Origin: an uncultured Blautia sp.
GTDB lineage: Bacteria > Bacillota > Clostridia > Lachnospirales > Lachnospiraceae
Length of the DNA stretch: 64,000 nt
Assembly: GCA_958367245.1 (NCBI GenBank)
Contig: CATXEA010000004.1
Coordinates: 1 to 64,000, forward strand
Direction of reading: 5' to 3'
How positions within the stretch are numbered: position 1 is the stretch's first letter; each line of letters starts with the position of its first letter. The notes under the pieces were generated by a model. It ran no database searches. It was not told where the DNA came from and saw nothing but the letters and a program-made list of their open reading frames with translations. The translations under genes were made by a program, and so were the position numbers. Below, piece by piece: positions 32,580 to 42,997 of the stretch.

Positions 32580-33719
32580 ATGGGAAACGAATTTAATGAT
32601 TTTGAGATGGAAGCGCCGACACTGACCCTTGAGCCTGAGCTTGACGAACCTGAGAAAAAGCCTGCCCCGATACAGGAAAAAATACCGGAACCTGAGATTC
32701 CCGTTCTTTCTGAGGCGGAGGAAAAGCTGGTTAATGACTTTGCTGAAAAGATTGATATTGAGAATACAAATCAGATTCTTCAGTACGGAGCAGGAACGCA
32801 GAAAAAAATGGCGGATTTCTCAGATGCGGCAATGGAGAATGTAAGGACTCAGGATTTAGGGGAAGTCGGAGATCTGATCACCGATGTGGTAAGCGAGTTG
32901 AAAGGCTTCGACGCTGAGGAAGAAAGAGGGATTTTCGGATTCTTTAAAAAGCAGGAAGCCAAAATTGACACCTTAAAAACCCGTTATGCGAAAGCGGAAA
33001 CCAATGTGGCAAAAATCACGGACGCGTTGGAGCAGCATCAGCTTCGCCTTTTAAAAGATTCTGCAATGCTTGATAAAATGTACGAGCAGAACCTGAATTA
33101 TTATAAAGAACTGACCATGTATATTCTGGCCGGCAAAAAGAAGCTTGCACAGGTGAGGGAAGGAAAGCTGCGGGAACTGGAAGAAAAAGCAAGACAGACC
33201 GGATTTCCGGAGGACGCTCAGGCAGCCAAAGATCTGGACAGCAAATGCGGCCGTTTTGAGAGGAAGCTTCACGATCTGGAGCTTACAAGAAATATTTCCC
33301 TGCAGACAGCTCCTCAGATTCGTCTTCTTCAGAACAACGACACTACTATGGTAGAAAAGATACAGACGACAATCGTAAATACCATTCCTCTGTGGAAGAG
33401 TCAGATGGTTCTTGCGCTGGGAATCGCGCACTCTGCAGAAGCTGTCCGCGCGCAGCGGGAGGTTACAGATCTGACAAACGAACTTCTTCGAAAAAATGCC
33501 CAGACTTTGAAGATGGCAACAATAGAGACGGCGAAGGAATCTGAACGAGGCGTAGTGGATATTGAAACATTGCAGCAGACGAACGCAGACCTTATCTCAA
33601 CTCTGGACGAGGTAATGAAGATTCAGAGAGACGGACGTATGAAACGTCAGCAGGCAGAACAGGAAATGCGCCGTATGGAAGGCGAGCTTCGTCAGAAATT
33701 ACTGGAAATTCAGCGATAA
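32580..33719 (+). CDS. telA: toxic anion resistance protein TelA family
   Basis: 379 residues, soluble, almost all helical, with the TelA pattern: acidic start, FGFFKKQEAKIDTLKTRYAKAETNVAKI, a central four-helix region (LDKMYEQNLNYYKELTMYILAGKKKL) and the conserved C-terminal TTMVEKIQTTIVNTIPLWKSQM and GVVDIETLQQTN segments. First found with tellurite resistance; the general role is unclear. Follows xpaC by 26 bp with AGAAGGGAG before ATG, so the two form an operon. Confidence 0.92.
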   Translation: MGNEFNDFEMEAPTLTLEPELDEPEKKPAPIQEKIPEPEIPVLSEAEEKLVNDFAEKIDIENTNQILQYGAGTQKKMADFSDAAMENVRTQDLGEVGDLITDVVSELKGFDAEEERGIFGFFKKQEAKIDTLKTRYAKAETNVAKITDALEQHQLRLLKDSAMLDKMYEQNLNYYKELTMYILAGKKKLAQVREGKLRELEEKARQTGFPEDAQAAKDLDSKCGRFERKLHDLELTRNISLQTAPQIRLLQNNDTTMVEKIQTTIVNTIPLWKSQMVLALGIAHSAEAVRAQREVTDLTNELLRKNAQTLKMATIETAKESERGVVDIETLQQTNADLISTLDEVMKIQRDGRMKRQQAEQEMRRMEGELRQKLLEIQR

Positions 33720-33817
33720 TCTGAATACAGAAACTAATATTTGACAGACAGGAAGCAAAGAGGTGAGGGGAATCCGGCACCTCTTTTGCACTTGAAAAAG
33801 ATACGGGAGGAAAAGAA

Positions 33818-34876
33818 ATGTACAGAGATCATACGAAAGTAATCACCATAGGCGACCGGAAAATCGGCGGCGGAAATCCAATTCTGATTCAGTCTATGAC
33901 AAACACGAAAACAGAAGATATAGAAGCGACAGTGGCACAGATTCTTGCTCTGGAAGCGGCAGGCTGTGAGATTATCCGCTGTGCAGTACCTACAATGGAG
34001 GCTGCAAAGGCGCTCAAAGAGATTAAAAAACAGATTCATATTCCCCTTGTTGCAGACATTCATTTCGACTACAGACTGGCAATTGCAGCTATGGAAAACG
34101 GGGCTGATAAAATCCGTATCAATCCGGGAAATATCGGAAGTACGGAACGTATCAAAGCAGTGGTTGATGTGGCAAAAGAGAGAAATATCCCTATCCGGGT
34201 AGGTGTAAACAGCGGCTCTCTGGAAAAAGAGCTTGTAGAAAAATATCATGGAGTAACTGCCGAAGGACTGGTGGAAAGCGCTCTTGATAAAGTGAAGATA
34301 ATCGAAGATTTAGGATATGATAATCTTGTTATCAGCATTAAATCTTCAGATGTTCTCATGTGTGCAAAAGCCCACGAACTGATTGCAGAAAAGACAGATT
34401 ATCCTCTTCACGTAGGAATTACAGAAGCAGGAACACTGTATTCCGGAAACATTAAATCTGCAGTTGGTCTGGGGATTATCTTAAATCAGGGAATTGGAGA
34501 TACTATCCGCGTTTCCCTTACAGGCGCGCCTCTGGAAGAAATCAAATCTGCTAAAAGGATTCTGAAAACACTGGGACTTCGAAAAGGAGGCATAGAGGTT
34601 GTTTCCTGTCCAACCTGCGGCCGTACTCAGATTGACCTGATCGGACTTGCAAATAAGGTAGAGACTATGGTACAGGACATACCTCTGGACATTAAGGTTG
34701 CAGTTATGGGCTGCGTAGTCAATGGTCCGGGAGAGGCAAAGGAAGCGGATATCGGAATCGCAGGAGGCGTGGGAGTCGGTCTTTTGATCAAGCACGGAGA
34801 AATTGTAAAGAAGGTACCGGAGAATGAGCTTCTGGATACCTTAAGAGAAGAACTTCTCAACTGGGAAAAGAAATAA
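33818..34876 (+). CDS. ispG: 4-hydroxy-3-methylbut-2-enyl diphosphate synthase (flavodoxin/ferredoxin type)
   Basis: 352 residues. A [4Fe-4S] enzyme of the MEP isoprenoid pathway, reducing MEcPP to HMBPP. N-terminal TIM barrel with NPILIQSMTNTKTED and VPLVADIHFDY-like segment; C-terminal Fe-S domain with cysteines 264 and 267 (SCPTCGRTQ) and 299 (GCVVNGPGEAKEAD). GGGAGG precedes ATG. It lies 12 bp ahead of polC, a conserved order in Clostridia. Confidence 0.96.
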   Translation: MYRDHTKVITIGDRKIGGGNPILIQSMTNTKTEDIEATVAQILALEAAGCEIIRCAVPTMEAAKALKEIKKQIHIPLVADIHFDYRLAIAAMENGADKIRINPGNIGSTERIKAVVDVAKERNIPIRVGVNSGSLEKELVEKYHGVTAEGLVESALDKVKIIEDLGYDNLVISIKSSDVLMCAKAHELIAEKTDYPLHVGITEAGTLYSGNIKSAVGLGIILNQGIGDTIRVSLTGAPLEEIKSAKRILKTLGLRKGGIEVVSCPTCGRTQIDLIGLANKVETMVQDIPLDIKVAVMGCVVNGPGEAKEADIGIAGGVGVGLLIKHGEIVKKVPENELLDTLREELLNWEKK

Positions 34877-34888
34877 AGGAGAGCAGCT

Positions 34889-37800
34889 TTGGAAAAAGAC
34901 TTTTTTGACGTATTTCCCAATTTAAGAGTAAAAAAAGAACTGGAAGAGCTTCTGGATATGGTGTATGTCACCAGAGTTTCCTGTAATCCGGCAAAAACCA
35001 GAATCTGGGTGTACATCAAAAGCGAGCGCTGGATTCACAAGAAGAATATTCTGGATCTGGAAGACCAGATAGAGAGACAGTGCTTCCCGGGACTGGGGGT
35101 TTCTGTCACAGTAATCGAAAAATTCAAGCTCTCCGGACAGTACACGCCGAAGAATTTTCTGGACAGTTACCGTTCCAGCATGGAGCTGGAGCTGCGCAAT
35201 TATAATATGCTGGAATACAATATGTTTAAGCAGGCGCAGATAACCTTTCCTGACGATCATACCCTTCATGTGGTTCTTCCGGATTCTGTTGTGGCAAGAG
35301 AAAAAAGTGAGATTCTTCTGGAATATTTTCATAAAGTATTCTGTGAGCGCTGCGGAATGGATTTAAAGGTAGAGTTGGATTATGTGGAAACACAGGAGAG
35401 TAAATACCGGAAAAATGCGGCAGTACAGATACGTCAGGAAGTGGAAAATGTTATCAGAAATGCCGGTATCAGTGTAAAAAAAGACGGGGAAAAACAGGAG
35501 AAAGCAGCAGAGGAAGAAGCAAAAAAAGCAACAGCTACAGACAAAAAAGAAGAGAAAAAATCGCCTGTCAGAGAGCAGAAAACATTCGAGAAGAAAGGGA
35601 AAAAAGGAGAATTTGGCGGAGGATTCCGAAGAGACAGCAATCCGGATGTGGTTTATGGAAGAGATTTTGAAGGAGAAGCTATTACCCTCGAATCCATTAC
35701 AGGAGAGATGGGAGAGGTCATTGTCCGTGGTCAGGTTATGGATGTGGAAGCAAGGGAAATCAGAAATGAAAAGACGATTCTCATCTTTCCGATTACAGAC
35801 TTTACAGACAGCATTGTAGTAAAGATGTTCCTGAGAAACGAACAGGTACCGGAAGTAAAAGATGCGGTCAAAAAAGGAGCTTTTCTGAAAATCCGCGGTG
35901 TTACCACCATCGACCGTTTCGACAGTGAGCTTACCATCGGTTCGATTGCAGGAATCAAGAAAATCTCCAATTTCCGGTCTGTACGTACAGATACAAGTCC
36001 TCAGAAAAGAGTAGAGCTTCACTGTCATACGAAGATGAGCGATATGGACGGAGTTTCCAATGCAAAGGACCTTGTTAAACGCGCCTACGAATGGGGACAT
36101 AAGGCAATCGCTATTACAGATCATGGTGTGGTACAGTCCTTCCCGGAAGCGAATCACTGTTTCGACGCATGGGGCGGCTGTGTGCCGAAGGAATCTGATT
36201 TCAAGGTGCTTTACGGAATGGAAGGCTATCTTGTAGACGATCTGAAAGGTATGGTTACCAATGGCAAAGGGCAGCGTCTGGACGGCAGTTTCGTTGTCTT
36301 CGATATAGAGACAACCGGCTTTTCCTCTCTTACCTGTCAGATTATAGAAATCGGTGCAGTGCGTGTGGAAAAGGGAGAAATCACAGACCGTTTTTCCACT
36401 TTTGTAAACCCGAAAGTACCTATTCCGTTTCGGATTGAACAGCTTACGGGAATCAACGACGGCATGGTAATGGATGCGCCGGAGATAGGGGAAATTCTGC
36501 CGGAATTTATGAAGTTTTGCGAGGGCGCTGTCATGGTTGCCCACAATGCGGATTTCGATATGGGCTTTATTATGAATAACTGTGACAGACTTGGAATCCC
36601 CCATGATTTCACTTATGTAGATACAGTTGGCATGGCGCGTTTCCTTCTTCCTGCGCTTAACAGATTTAAGCTTGATACAGTTGCAAAGGCGGTGGGAGTG
36701 TCTTTACAGAATCATCACAGAGCAGTAGACGATGCAGCGTGTACTGCGGAAATTTTTGTGAAATTTGTCAAGATGCTTTCAGAACGGGATATTCTGAACT
36801 TAGATCAGCTTAACAGCGAGGGGGCGGTATCTATTGATACTATCCGGAAGCTTCCAGCCTATCATGTTATAATTTTTGCATGTAATGAGACGGGAAGAAT
36901 CAACCTTTATAAGCTGGTAAGTCAGTCCCACCTTAAATACTACCACAGGCGTCCCCGTGTGCCAAAAAGTGTTCTGAACGAATACAGGGAAGGGCTGATT
37001 GTGGGAAGCGCCTGCGAAGCAGGGGAGCTTTATCAGGCAATTCTGAGAAACGCACCTGATACGGAGATTGCCAGAATCATAGACTTTTATGATTATCTGG
37101 AGATTCAGCCTCTCGGAAACAATAAATTTATGATTCGGGACGAAAAAAACGATATGATAAACTCAGAGGAAGACCTGATTGAGATTAACAAAAAAATCGT
37201 AAAGCTGGGAGAACAGTTCCAAAAGCCTGTGTGCGCTACCTGTGACGTTCACTTTATGGACCCGCAGGATGAGATTTACCGCAGGATTATTATGGCAGGA
37301 AACGGCTTTTCAGATGCAGATGATCAGGCGCCCCTTTATCTTCGGACAACAGAGGAAATGCTTGAGGAATTTGCCTATCTTGGAAGTGAAAAAGCAGAAG
37401 AGGTTGTAATCACAAATCCGAATAAGATTGCAGATAGGATTGAAAAAATATCGCCTATCCATCCGGACAAGTTTCCGCCTGTCATCGAAAACTCAGACAG
37501 AGATTTAAGAGAAATCTGCTTCAAAAAAGCGCATGAAATGTATGGGGAAAAGCTTCCTGAAATCGTGGAAAGCCGTTTGGAAAGAGAACTGAATTCCATT
37601 ATTTCCAATGGCTATGCGGTTATGTATATTATTGCTCAGAAGCTGGTGTGGAAGTCCAATGAGGACGGATATCTGGTAGGTTCCCGAGGGTCTGTAGGGT
37701 CGTCCTTTGCAGCTACGATGTCCGGTATCACAGAGGTAAACCCTCTGCCGCCTCACTATCTTTGCACCAATCCTGAGTGTAAATACAGTGATTTTGATTC

Positions 37801-39376
37801 ACCGGAGGTACTGGAATTTTCCGGTATGGCAGGCTGCGATATGCCGGATAAAATTTGTCCGAAGTGCGGGCAGAAGATGAGTAAAGAAGGTTTCGACATT
37901 CCATTTGAAACCTTTCTGGGATTCAAGGGAGATAAGGAGCCGGATATCGACCTTAACTTTTCCGGTGAATATCAGGCAAATGCCCATCATTACACAGAGG
38001 TAATCTTTGGAAAGGGACAGACTTTCAAGGCAGGGACAATCGGTACTCTGGCAGAGAAGACAGCCTTTGGTTATGTGAAGAACTATTTTGAAGAAAGAGG
38101 AATCCACAAGCGTTACTGTGAAATTAACCGTATTGTTCAGGGATGTACGGGAGTCAGAAGGACGACAGGACAGCATCCGGGCGGTATTATCGTACTCCCG
38201 AAGGGAGAGGAGATTGAGAAATTTACTCCTGTCCAGCATCCTGCCAATGATGTGAACAGCGATTTTATCACCACACATTTCGACTACCATTCCATTGACG
38301 GAAACCTCCTGAAACTGGATATTCTGGGGCACGATGATCCGACCATGATTCGTATGCTTGAGGACCTGACGGGCATAGATGCAAAGACAATTCCTCTTGA
38401 CGATAAGAGCGTCATGTCTCTGTTCCAGAGTACCAAGGCTCTTGGAATCGAGCCGGAAAGCATTGGAGGGTGTAAACTTGGATGCCTTGGAATTCCGGAA
38501 TTCGGAACAGATTTTGCCATGCAGATGCTCATTGACACGCAGCCGAAATACTTATCAGACCTGGTTCGTATTTCCGGACTTTCTCATGGAACAGATGTAT
38601 GGCTGGGCAATGCGCAGGTATTGATTCAGGAGGGAAAGGCTACGATTTCTACTGCAATCTGTACACGAGATGACATTATGATTTACCTGATACACAAAGG
38701 TCTGGAGAGCGGTCTTGCATTTACCATTATGGAGAGTGTGCGTAAGGGAAAAGGGCTTCGTGATGAGTGGATTGAAACCATGAAAGAGCATGGAGTACCG
38801 GACTGGTATATCTGGTCCTGTAAGCTGATTAAATATATGTTCCCGAAAGCACATGCTGCAGCCTACGTTATGATGGCTTACCGCATTGCATGGTTTAAAG
38901 TGTTTAAACCACTTGCTTATTATGCGGCGTTTTTGAGTATTCGTGCGACTTCTTTTTCTTATGAACTGATGTGTATGGGAAAAGAAAGACTGGAATATTA
39001 TATGGATGAAATCCGAAAAAAAGGAGATTCTGCCACACCGAAGGAGCAGGCGACTCTGAAGGATATGCGTATTGTACAGGAGATGTATGCAAGGGGATTT
39101 GAATTTCTGCCTATTGATTTATATACGGCAAAGGCACACAGATTCCAGATTATTGACGGTAAGCTGATGCCTGCCCTTGATACCATAGACGGTCTTGGCG
39201 ATAAGGCTGCAGATGCAGTTGTGGAAGCTGCGAAGCAGGGCAAATTTCTGTCGAAGGATGATTTCCGGGACAGAACGAAGGTCAGTAAGACTGTGATTGA
39301 CCTGATGGACGATTTGAAGCTTTTCGGTGATATTCCGCAGTCGAATCAGATGTCTTTATTTGATTTTACGGGCTGA
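34889..39376 (+). CDS. polC: DNA polymerase III PolC-type alpha subunit
   Basis: 1495 residues; main replicative polymerase of low-G+C Gram-positives. Domains: N-terminal region with a Lys/Glu-rich linker around 200-245, OB fold near 260-360, PHP domain starting at LHCHTKMSDMDG (about 372) and split by the 3'-5' exonuclease (DIETTG at 472-477, AHNADFDMGF, HRAVDDA), a zinc-binding CTNPECKY...CPKCGQK motif, polymerase palm with PDIDLNFSGEYQ and GTIGTLAEKTAF, and the C-terminal QSNQMSLFDF tail like the beta-clamp-binding end. The start is TTG 34889 after AAAGGAGAG. Length is a little above B. subtilis PolC. Confidence 0.97.
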   Translation: MEKDFFDVFPNLRVKKELEELLDMVYVTRVSCNPAKTRIWVYIKSERWIHKKNILDLEDQIERQCFPGLGVSVTVIEKFKLSGQYTPKNFLDSYRSSMELELRNYNMLEYNMFKQAQITFPDDHTLHVVLPDSVVAREKSEILLEYFHKVFCERCGMDLKVELDYVETQESKYRKNAAVQIRQEVENVIRNAGISVKKDGEKQEKAAEEEAKKATATDKKEEKKSPVREQKTFEKKGKKGEFGGGFRRDSNPDVVYGRDFEGEAITLESITGEMGEVIVRGQVMDVEAREIRNEKTILIFPITDFTDSIVVKMFLRNEQVPEVKDAVKKGAFLKIRGVTTIDRFDSELTIGSIAGIKKISNFRSVRTDTSPQKRVELHCHTKMSDMDGVSNAKDLVKRAYEWGHKAIAITDHGVVQSFPEANHCFDAWGGCVPKESDFKVLYGMEGYLVDDLKGMVTNGKGQRLDGSFVVFDIETTGFSSLTCQIIEIGAVRVEKGEITDRFSTFVNPKVPIPFRIEQLTGINDGMVMDAPEIGEILPEFMKFCEGAVMVAHNADFDMGFIMNNCDRLGIPHDFTYVDTVGMARFLLPALNRFKLDTVAKAVGVSLQNHHRAVDDAACTAEIFVKFVKMLSERDILNLDQLNSEGAVSIDTIRKLPAYHVIIFACNETGRINLYKLVSQSHLKYYHRRPRVPKSVLNEYREGLIVGSACEAGELYQAILRNAPDTEIARIIDFYDYLEIQPLGNNKFMIRDEKNDMINSEEDLIEINKKIVKLGEQFQKPVCATCDVHFMDPQDEIYRRIIMAGNGFSDADDQAPLYLRTTEEMLEEFAYLGSEKAEEVVITNPNKIADRIEKISPIHPDKFPPVIENSDRDLREICFKKAHEMYGEKLPEIVESRLERELNSIISNGYAVMYIIAQKLVWKSNEDGYLVGSRGSVGSSFAATMSGITEVNPLPPHYLCTNPECKYSDFDSPEVLEFSGMAGCDMPDKICPKCGQKMSKEGFDIPFETFLGFKGDKEPDIDLNFSGEYQANAHHYTEVIFGKGQTFKAGTIGTLAEKTAFGYVKNYFEERGIHKRYCEINRIVQGCTGVRRTTGQHPGGIIVLPKGEEIEKFTPVQHPANDVNSDFITTHFDYHSIDGNLLKLDILGHDDPTMIRMLEDLTGIDAKTIPLDDKSVMSLFQSTKALGIEPESIGGCKLGCLGIPEFGTDFAMQMLIDTQPKYLSDLVRISGLSHGTDVWLGNAQVLIQEGKATISTAICTRDDIMIYLIHKGLESGLAFTIMESVRKGKGLRDEWIETMKEHGVPDWYIWSCKLIKYMFPKAHAAAYVMMAYRIAWFKVFKPLAYYAAFLSIRATSFSYELMCMGKERLEYYMDEIRKKGDSATPKEQATLKDMRIVQEMYARGFEFLPIDLYTAKAHRFQIIDGKLMPALDTIDGLGDKAADAVVEAAKQGKFLSKDDFRDRTKVSKTVIDLMDDLKLFGDIPQSNQMSLFDFTG

Positions 39377-39415
39377 GACAGAAGCAAACAGTAAGAAATA
39401 AAGGAGAAAGGCGCA

Positions 39416-41371
39416 ATGAAAAAAGAAGATTTACGGTATTTACAGAGACTTGCAGAGCTTTATCCCACCATTGGCAAAGCATCTACGGAGATTATCAACT
39501 TTCAGTCAATTCTGAACCTGCCCAAGGGGACGGAGCATTTCATGTCCGATCTCCACGGGGAATATGAAGCTTTTTCTCATGTTCTGAGGAATGGTTCAGG
39601 GGCGGTGAGAAAAAAGATTGACGATGTATTTGGCCATACATTAAGCAACAGTGACAAGCGTTCTCTTGCCACTCTTATCTATTATCCGAGTGAAAAGATG
39701 GAGCTTGTAAAGAAAACAGAAGAGGACATGGAAAACTGGTATAAGATTACGCTTTACCGTCTTATCGAGGTATGTAAGACAACGGCATCCAAATACACCA
39801 GATCCAAGGTCCGTAAGGCTCTTCCGACGGATTATGCCTATGTAATCGAGGAGCTGATTACAGAAAAAGCAGAGGTTCTGGATAAGGGGGCGTATTACGA
39901 TTCTATCGTAAATACCATCATTGAAATTGGCAGGGCAGAGAACTTCATTGTTGCTCTTGCAGAACTGATTCAGAGACTTGTTGTAGACCATCTTCACATA
40001 CTGGGCGATATTTTTGACAGAGGACCGGCGCCTCATTTTATTATGGACAGGCTGATGGAATATCATTCTCTTGACATCCAGTGGGGAAATCACGACGTAG
40101 TGTGGATGGGAGCTGCAGCTGGGCAGCCGGCCTGTATTGCAACGGTTATCAGAAACAGTATCCGCTATGGAAATCTTGATATTCTGGAGGATGGATACGG
40201 CATAAATATGATGCCTCTTGCAACCTTTGCAATGGAAGCATATAAGGATGATAACTGCAGTATTTTTGCGCTGAAAGGAAAGACCAGCATTAATCTTCTG
40301 GAAGAGGAACTTGGGCGGAAAATGCATAAAGCGATTGCTGTTCTGCAGTTTAAACTGGAGGGACAGCTTGTGCGCAGACGCAGCTCTTTCCATATGGAAA
40401 ACAGAGCTCTACTCCACAGAATTAATCCGGAAAACGGCACGATTTCCATGCCTGACGGAAGTTCCTGCTCCATGCGGGACTGTTATTTTCCGACTATTGA
40501 CTGGGCAGACCCCTATGCTCTGACAGAGGCGGAAAGTGATGTGATGGAGCGTCTTTCTTCTGCATTTCGAAATTGTGAAAAGCTTCAGAACCATATTCGT
40601 TTTCTTCTGGACAAGGGAGGTCTTTATAAGACATATAACGGAAATCTCCTGTTTCATGGAAGTATACCGCTGAATGAAGACGGAACCTTCCGGGAGGTGG
40701 ATGTCTACGGTGAAAAATACAGGGGAAAAGAGCTGTATGATGTACTGGAAGCCTATGTTCGCCGCGCTTTTTATTCTATGGATGAGGAAGAGCGGGAAAA
40801 GGGCAGAGATATCATGTGGTATATCTGGGCAGGTCCTGATTCTCCGCTCTTTGGCAAGGATAAGATGACTACTTTTGAGCGGTACTTTATAGAAGATAAA
40901 GAAACTCATGCGGAGAAAAAACGTGCTTATTACCAGCTTCTGGAGAAGGAAGAGGTAGTAGACGCCATGCTTTTGGAATTCGGGCTTAATCCGGAGAAAG
41001 GGCATATTATCAACGGGCATGTGCCGGTTCATCAGAGCGAAGGAGAGAATCCTGTGAAATGCAATGGAAAGATTATTGTCATTGACGGCGGTTTTTCCAA
41101 AGCATACCGCAAGGTTACGGGAATTGCAGGCTATACGCTTGTATACAGCTCCTACGGCCTGTTTCTGTCTGCCCATGAGCCATTTACATCTGCTGAGGAT
41201 GCGGTGCTCAGAGAGACAGATATTGTGTCTAATCAGGTGGCAGTTCACTATACGCACAGACGGCGTCTGGTGGGAGACACAGATAATGGAATGGCTTTAA
41301 AAGAAAGAATCACAGAGCTTACACAGCTTTTGGACGCTTACAGAAAAGGTGTTATAAAAGAGAAAAAATAA
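39416..41371 (+). CDS. fbp: fructose-1,6-bisphosphatase class III
   Basis: 651 residues, gluconeogenic FBP phosphatase of the large Firmicute type with a calcineurin-like metallophosphatase core: FMSDLHGEYEAFSHVL (metal ligands Asp and His), HILGDIFDRGP, and QWGNHDVVWMGAA. The C-terminal INGHVPV and IVIDGGFSKAY segments complete the metal site. AAAGGAG lies before ATG. Located 40 bp after polC. It opposes the PfkB-type entry of sugars from the PTS locus, if both are active. Confidence 0.96.
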   Translation: MKKEDLRYLQRLAELYPTIGKASTEIINFQSILNLPKGTEHFMSDLHGEYEAFSHVLRNGSGAVRKKIDDVFGHTLSNSDKRSLATLIYYPSEKMELVKKTEEDMENWYKITLYRLIEVCKTTASKYTRSKVRKALPTDYAYVIEELITEKAEVLDKGAYYDSIVNTIIEIGRAENFIVALAELIQRLVVDHLHILGDIFDRGPAPHFIMDRLMEYHSLDIQWGNHDVVWMGAAAGQPACIATVIRNSIRYGNLDILEDGYGINMMPLATFAMEAYKDDNCSIFALKGKTSINLLEEELGRKMHKAIAVLQFKLEGQLVRRRSSFHMENRALLHRINPENGTISMPDGSSCSMRDCYFPTIDWADPYALTEAESDVMERLSSAFRNCEKLQNHIRFLLDKGGLYKTYNGNLLFHGSIPLNEDGTFREVDVYGEKYRGKELYDVLEAYVRRAFYSMDEEEREKGRDIMWYIWAGPDSPLFGKDKMTTFERYFIEDKETHAEKKRAYYQLLEKEEVVDAMLLEFGLNPEKGHIINGHVPVHQSEGENPVKCNGKIIVIDGGFSKAYRKVTGIAGYTLVYSSYGLFLSAHEPFTSAEDAVLRETDIVSNQVAVHYTHRRRLVGDTDNGMALKERITELTQLLDAYRKGVIKEKK

Positions 41372-41436
41372 GAGGGATTCCACAATAAAAAAGAAATTTT
41401 TTGACGTAAAAAAATAATTTTAAAGAAGCAAAAGCC

Positions 41437-41465
41437 TTTACTTATCATAGGGGGTTCTATATAAT
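41437..41465 (+). promoter_or_regulatory. promoter of the PurF-like gene
   Basis: TTTACT (41437-41442), 17 bp, TATAAT (41460-41465). Confidence 0.7.
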
Positions 41466-41530
41466 AGAGCGGTGTTAAAAATGTAAAAGATGAACGGCGA
41501 AAATACGCCAGGACAAAAGGAGATATAAAA

Positions 41531-42946
41531 ATGGGTGGAATTTTTGGAGTAGCTTCAAAGTCCAGTTGTGTTTTGGACCTTTTTTTTGGAATTGATTATC
41601 ATTCCCATCTGGGAACCAGAAGGGGCGGCATGGCAGTTTACGACAGCAAAAAAGGCTTTGACCGCGCAATTCATAACATTGAAAACTCCCCTTTTCGTAC
41701 GAAATTTGACCGTGATGTAGCAGAACTGGAGGGGAATCTGGGAATCGGCTGTATTTCAGACAATGAGCCTCAGCCGCTGCTTGTACGTTCCCATCTGGGA
41801 AATTTTGCCATTACGACAGTCGGAAAGATTAACAATATGGACGAGCTCATCGCGCACTCTTTCAGAAACGGAAGCACACATTTTCTGGAAATGAGCGGTG
41901 GAAGCGTGAATCCTACAGAGATGGTGGCGTCTTTGATCAATCAGAAACAGACTATGGTGGAGGGTATCCGCTATGCGCAGGAAATGATCGAAGGCTCTAT
42001 GACCTTGCTTGTAATGACACCTAAGGGACTGGTCGCTGCCCGTGACCGTCTGGGAAGAACTCCTCTTATTATTGGTAAAAAAGAGGATGCCTGCTGTGTA
42101 TCTTTCGAGAGTTTCGCATATTTGAATCTGGGATATGAAGACTATAAGGAACTGGGACCGGGCGAGATTGTAAGCGTTACACCGGAAGGTGTTGAGACTC
42201 TGAACGCACCGGGAGAAGAAATGCGTATCTGTTCCTTCCTCTGGACTTATTATGGATATCCGACCTCAACCTATGAAGGTATCAACGTAGAGGATATGCG
42301 TTATAAATGCGGCGCGATTCTTGCGCAGCGTGACATGGGAGAAGTCGATCCTGACATTGTGGCAGGCGTACCGGATTCCGGTATTGCCCATGCGATCGGT
42401 TATGCAAACGAGTCCGGCGTTCCTTTCGCGCGTCCGTTTATTAAATATACACCGACCTGGCCGCGTTCCTTTATGCCGACACAGCAGAGCCAGAGAAATC
42501 TTATTGCGAGAATGAAACTGATTCCTGTTCACAAGCTGATTAAGGATAAAAAGCTTCTGATGATCGACGATTCTATTGTTCGCGGAACACAGCTTCGAGA
42601 GACATCGGAATTCCTTTACCATAACGGAGCGAAAGAGGTACATATCCGTCCGGCTTGTCCGCCGCTTCTTTATGGATGTAAATACCTGAATTTCTCCCGT
42701 TCCAAATCAGAGATGGATCTGATTACAAGAAGAACGATTGCCAAACGCGAGGGAGAGAATGTGGATGCAAAGACACTGGCGGATTACGCAAATCCGGATT
42801 CCGCAAATTATAAAGAAATGCTGGGAAGCATTTGTCAGGAGCTGAATTTCACATCCCTGAAATACCATCGTCTTGACGACCTTATTGAATCCATCGGACT
42901 TCCGGCATGTAAGCTTTGCACCTATTGTTTTAACGGAAAAGAGTAA
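41531..42946 (+). CDS. PurF-like amidophosphoribosyltransferase paralogue lacking the glutaminase cysteine
   Basis: 471 residues with PurF architecture: N-terminal Ntn-glutaminase-like domain (1-~235) and C-terminal phosphoribosyltransferase domain with the PRPP loop LLMIDDSIVRGTQLRE. All four Fe-S cysteines of the Bacillus PurF type appear kept (ICSFLWTYYGYP, PLLYGCKYL, KLCTYCFNGKE). The protein starts MGGIFGVASK, where active PurF has Cys after the Met (MCGI...). The GHVRYST loop is replaced by IGCISD, and the AHNGNL motif by TTVGKIN. So it cannot use glutamine in the normal way. It may be ammonia-dependent, need a separate glutaminase, or have a new substrate or a regulatory role. ATG is supported by AAAAGGAG. 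Confidence 0.85.
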   Translation: MGGIFGVASKSSCVLDLFFGIDYHSHLGTRRGGMAVYDSKKGFDRAIHNIENSPFRTKFDRDVAELEGNLGIGCISDNEPQPLLVRSHLGNFAITTVGKINNMDELIAHSFRNGSTHFLEMSGGSVNPTEMVASLINQKQTMVEGIRYAQEMIEGSMTLLVMTPKGLVAARDRLGRTPLIIGKKEDACCVSFESFAYLNLGYEDYKELGPGEIVSVTPEGVETLNAPGEEMRICSFLWTYYGYPTSTYEGINVEDMRYKCGAILAQRDMGEVDPDIVAGVPDSGIAHAIGYANESGVPFARPFIKYTPTWPRSFMPTQQSQRNLIARMKLIPVHKLIKDKKLLMIDDSIVRGTQLRETSEFLYHNGAKEVHIRPACPPLLYGCKYLNFSRSKSEMDLITRRTIAKREGENVDAKTLADYANPDSANYKEMLGSICQELNFTSLKYHRLDDLIESIGLPACKLCTYCFNGKE

Positions 42947-42949
42947 TAA

Positions 42950-42992
42950 AAAAGCTGACGCATTCTTTTTTGGAAAAGAGCGTCAGCTTTTC
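42950..42992. terminator. bidirectional terminator between the PurF-like and XRE genes
   Basis: AAAAGCTGACGC (42950-42961) pairs with GCGTCAGCTTTT (42980-42991). Confidence 0.85.
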
Positions 42993-42997
42993 TCTTC

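Noticed and set aside
34889..39376. Possible frameshift or fusion in the unusually long PolC
   Set aside because: The frame is continuous with all expected domains in order; the extra length lies in the charged N-terminal linker, which varies among clostridia.
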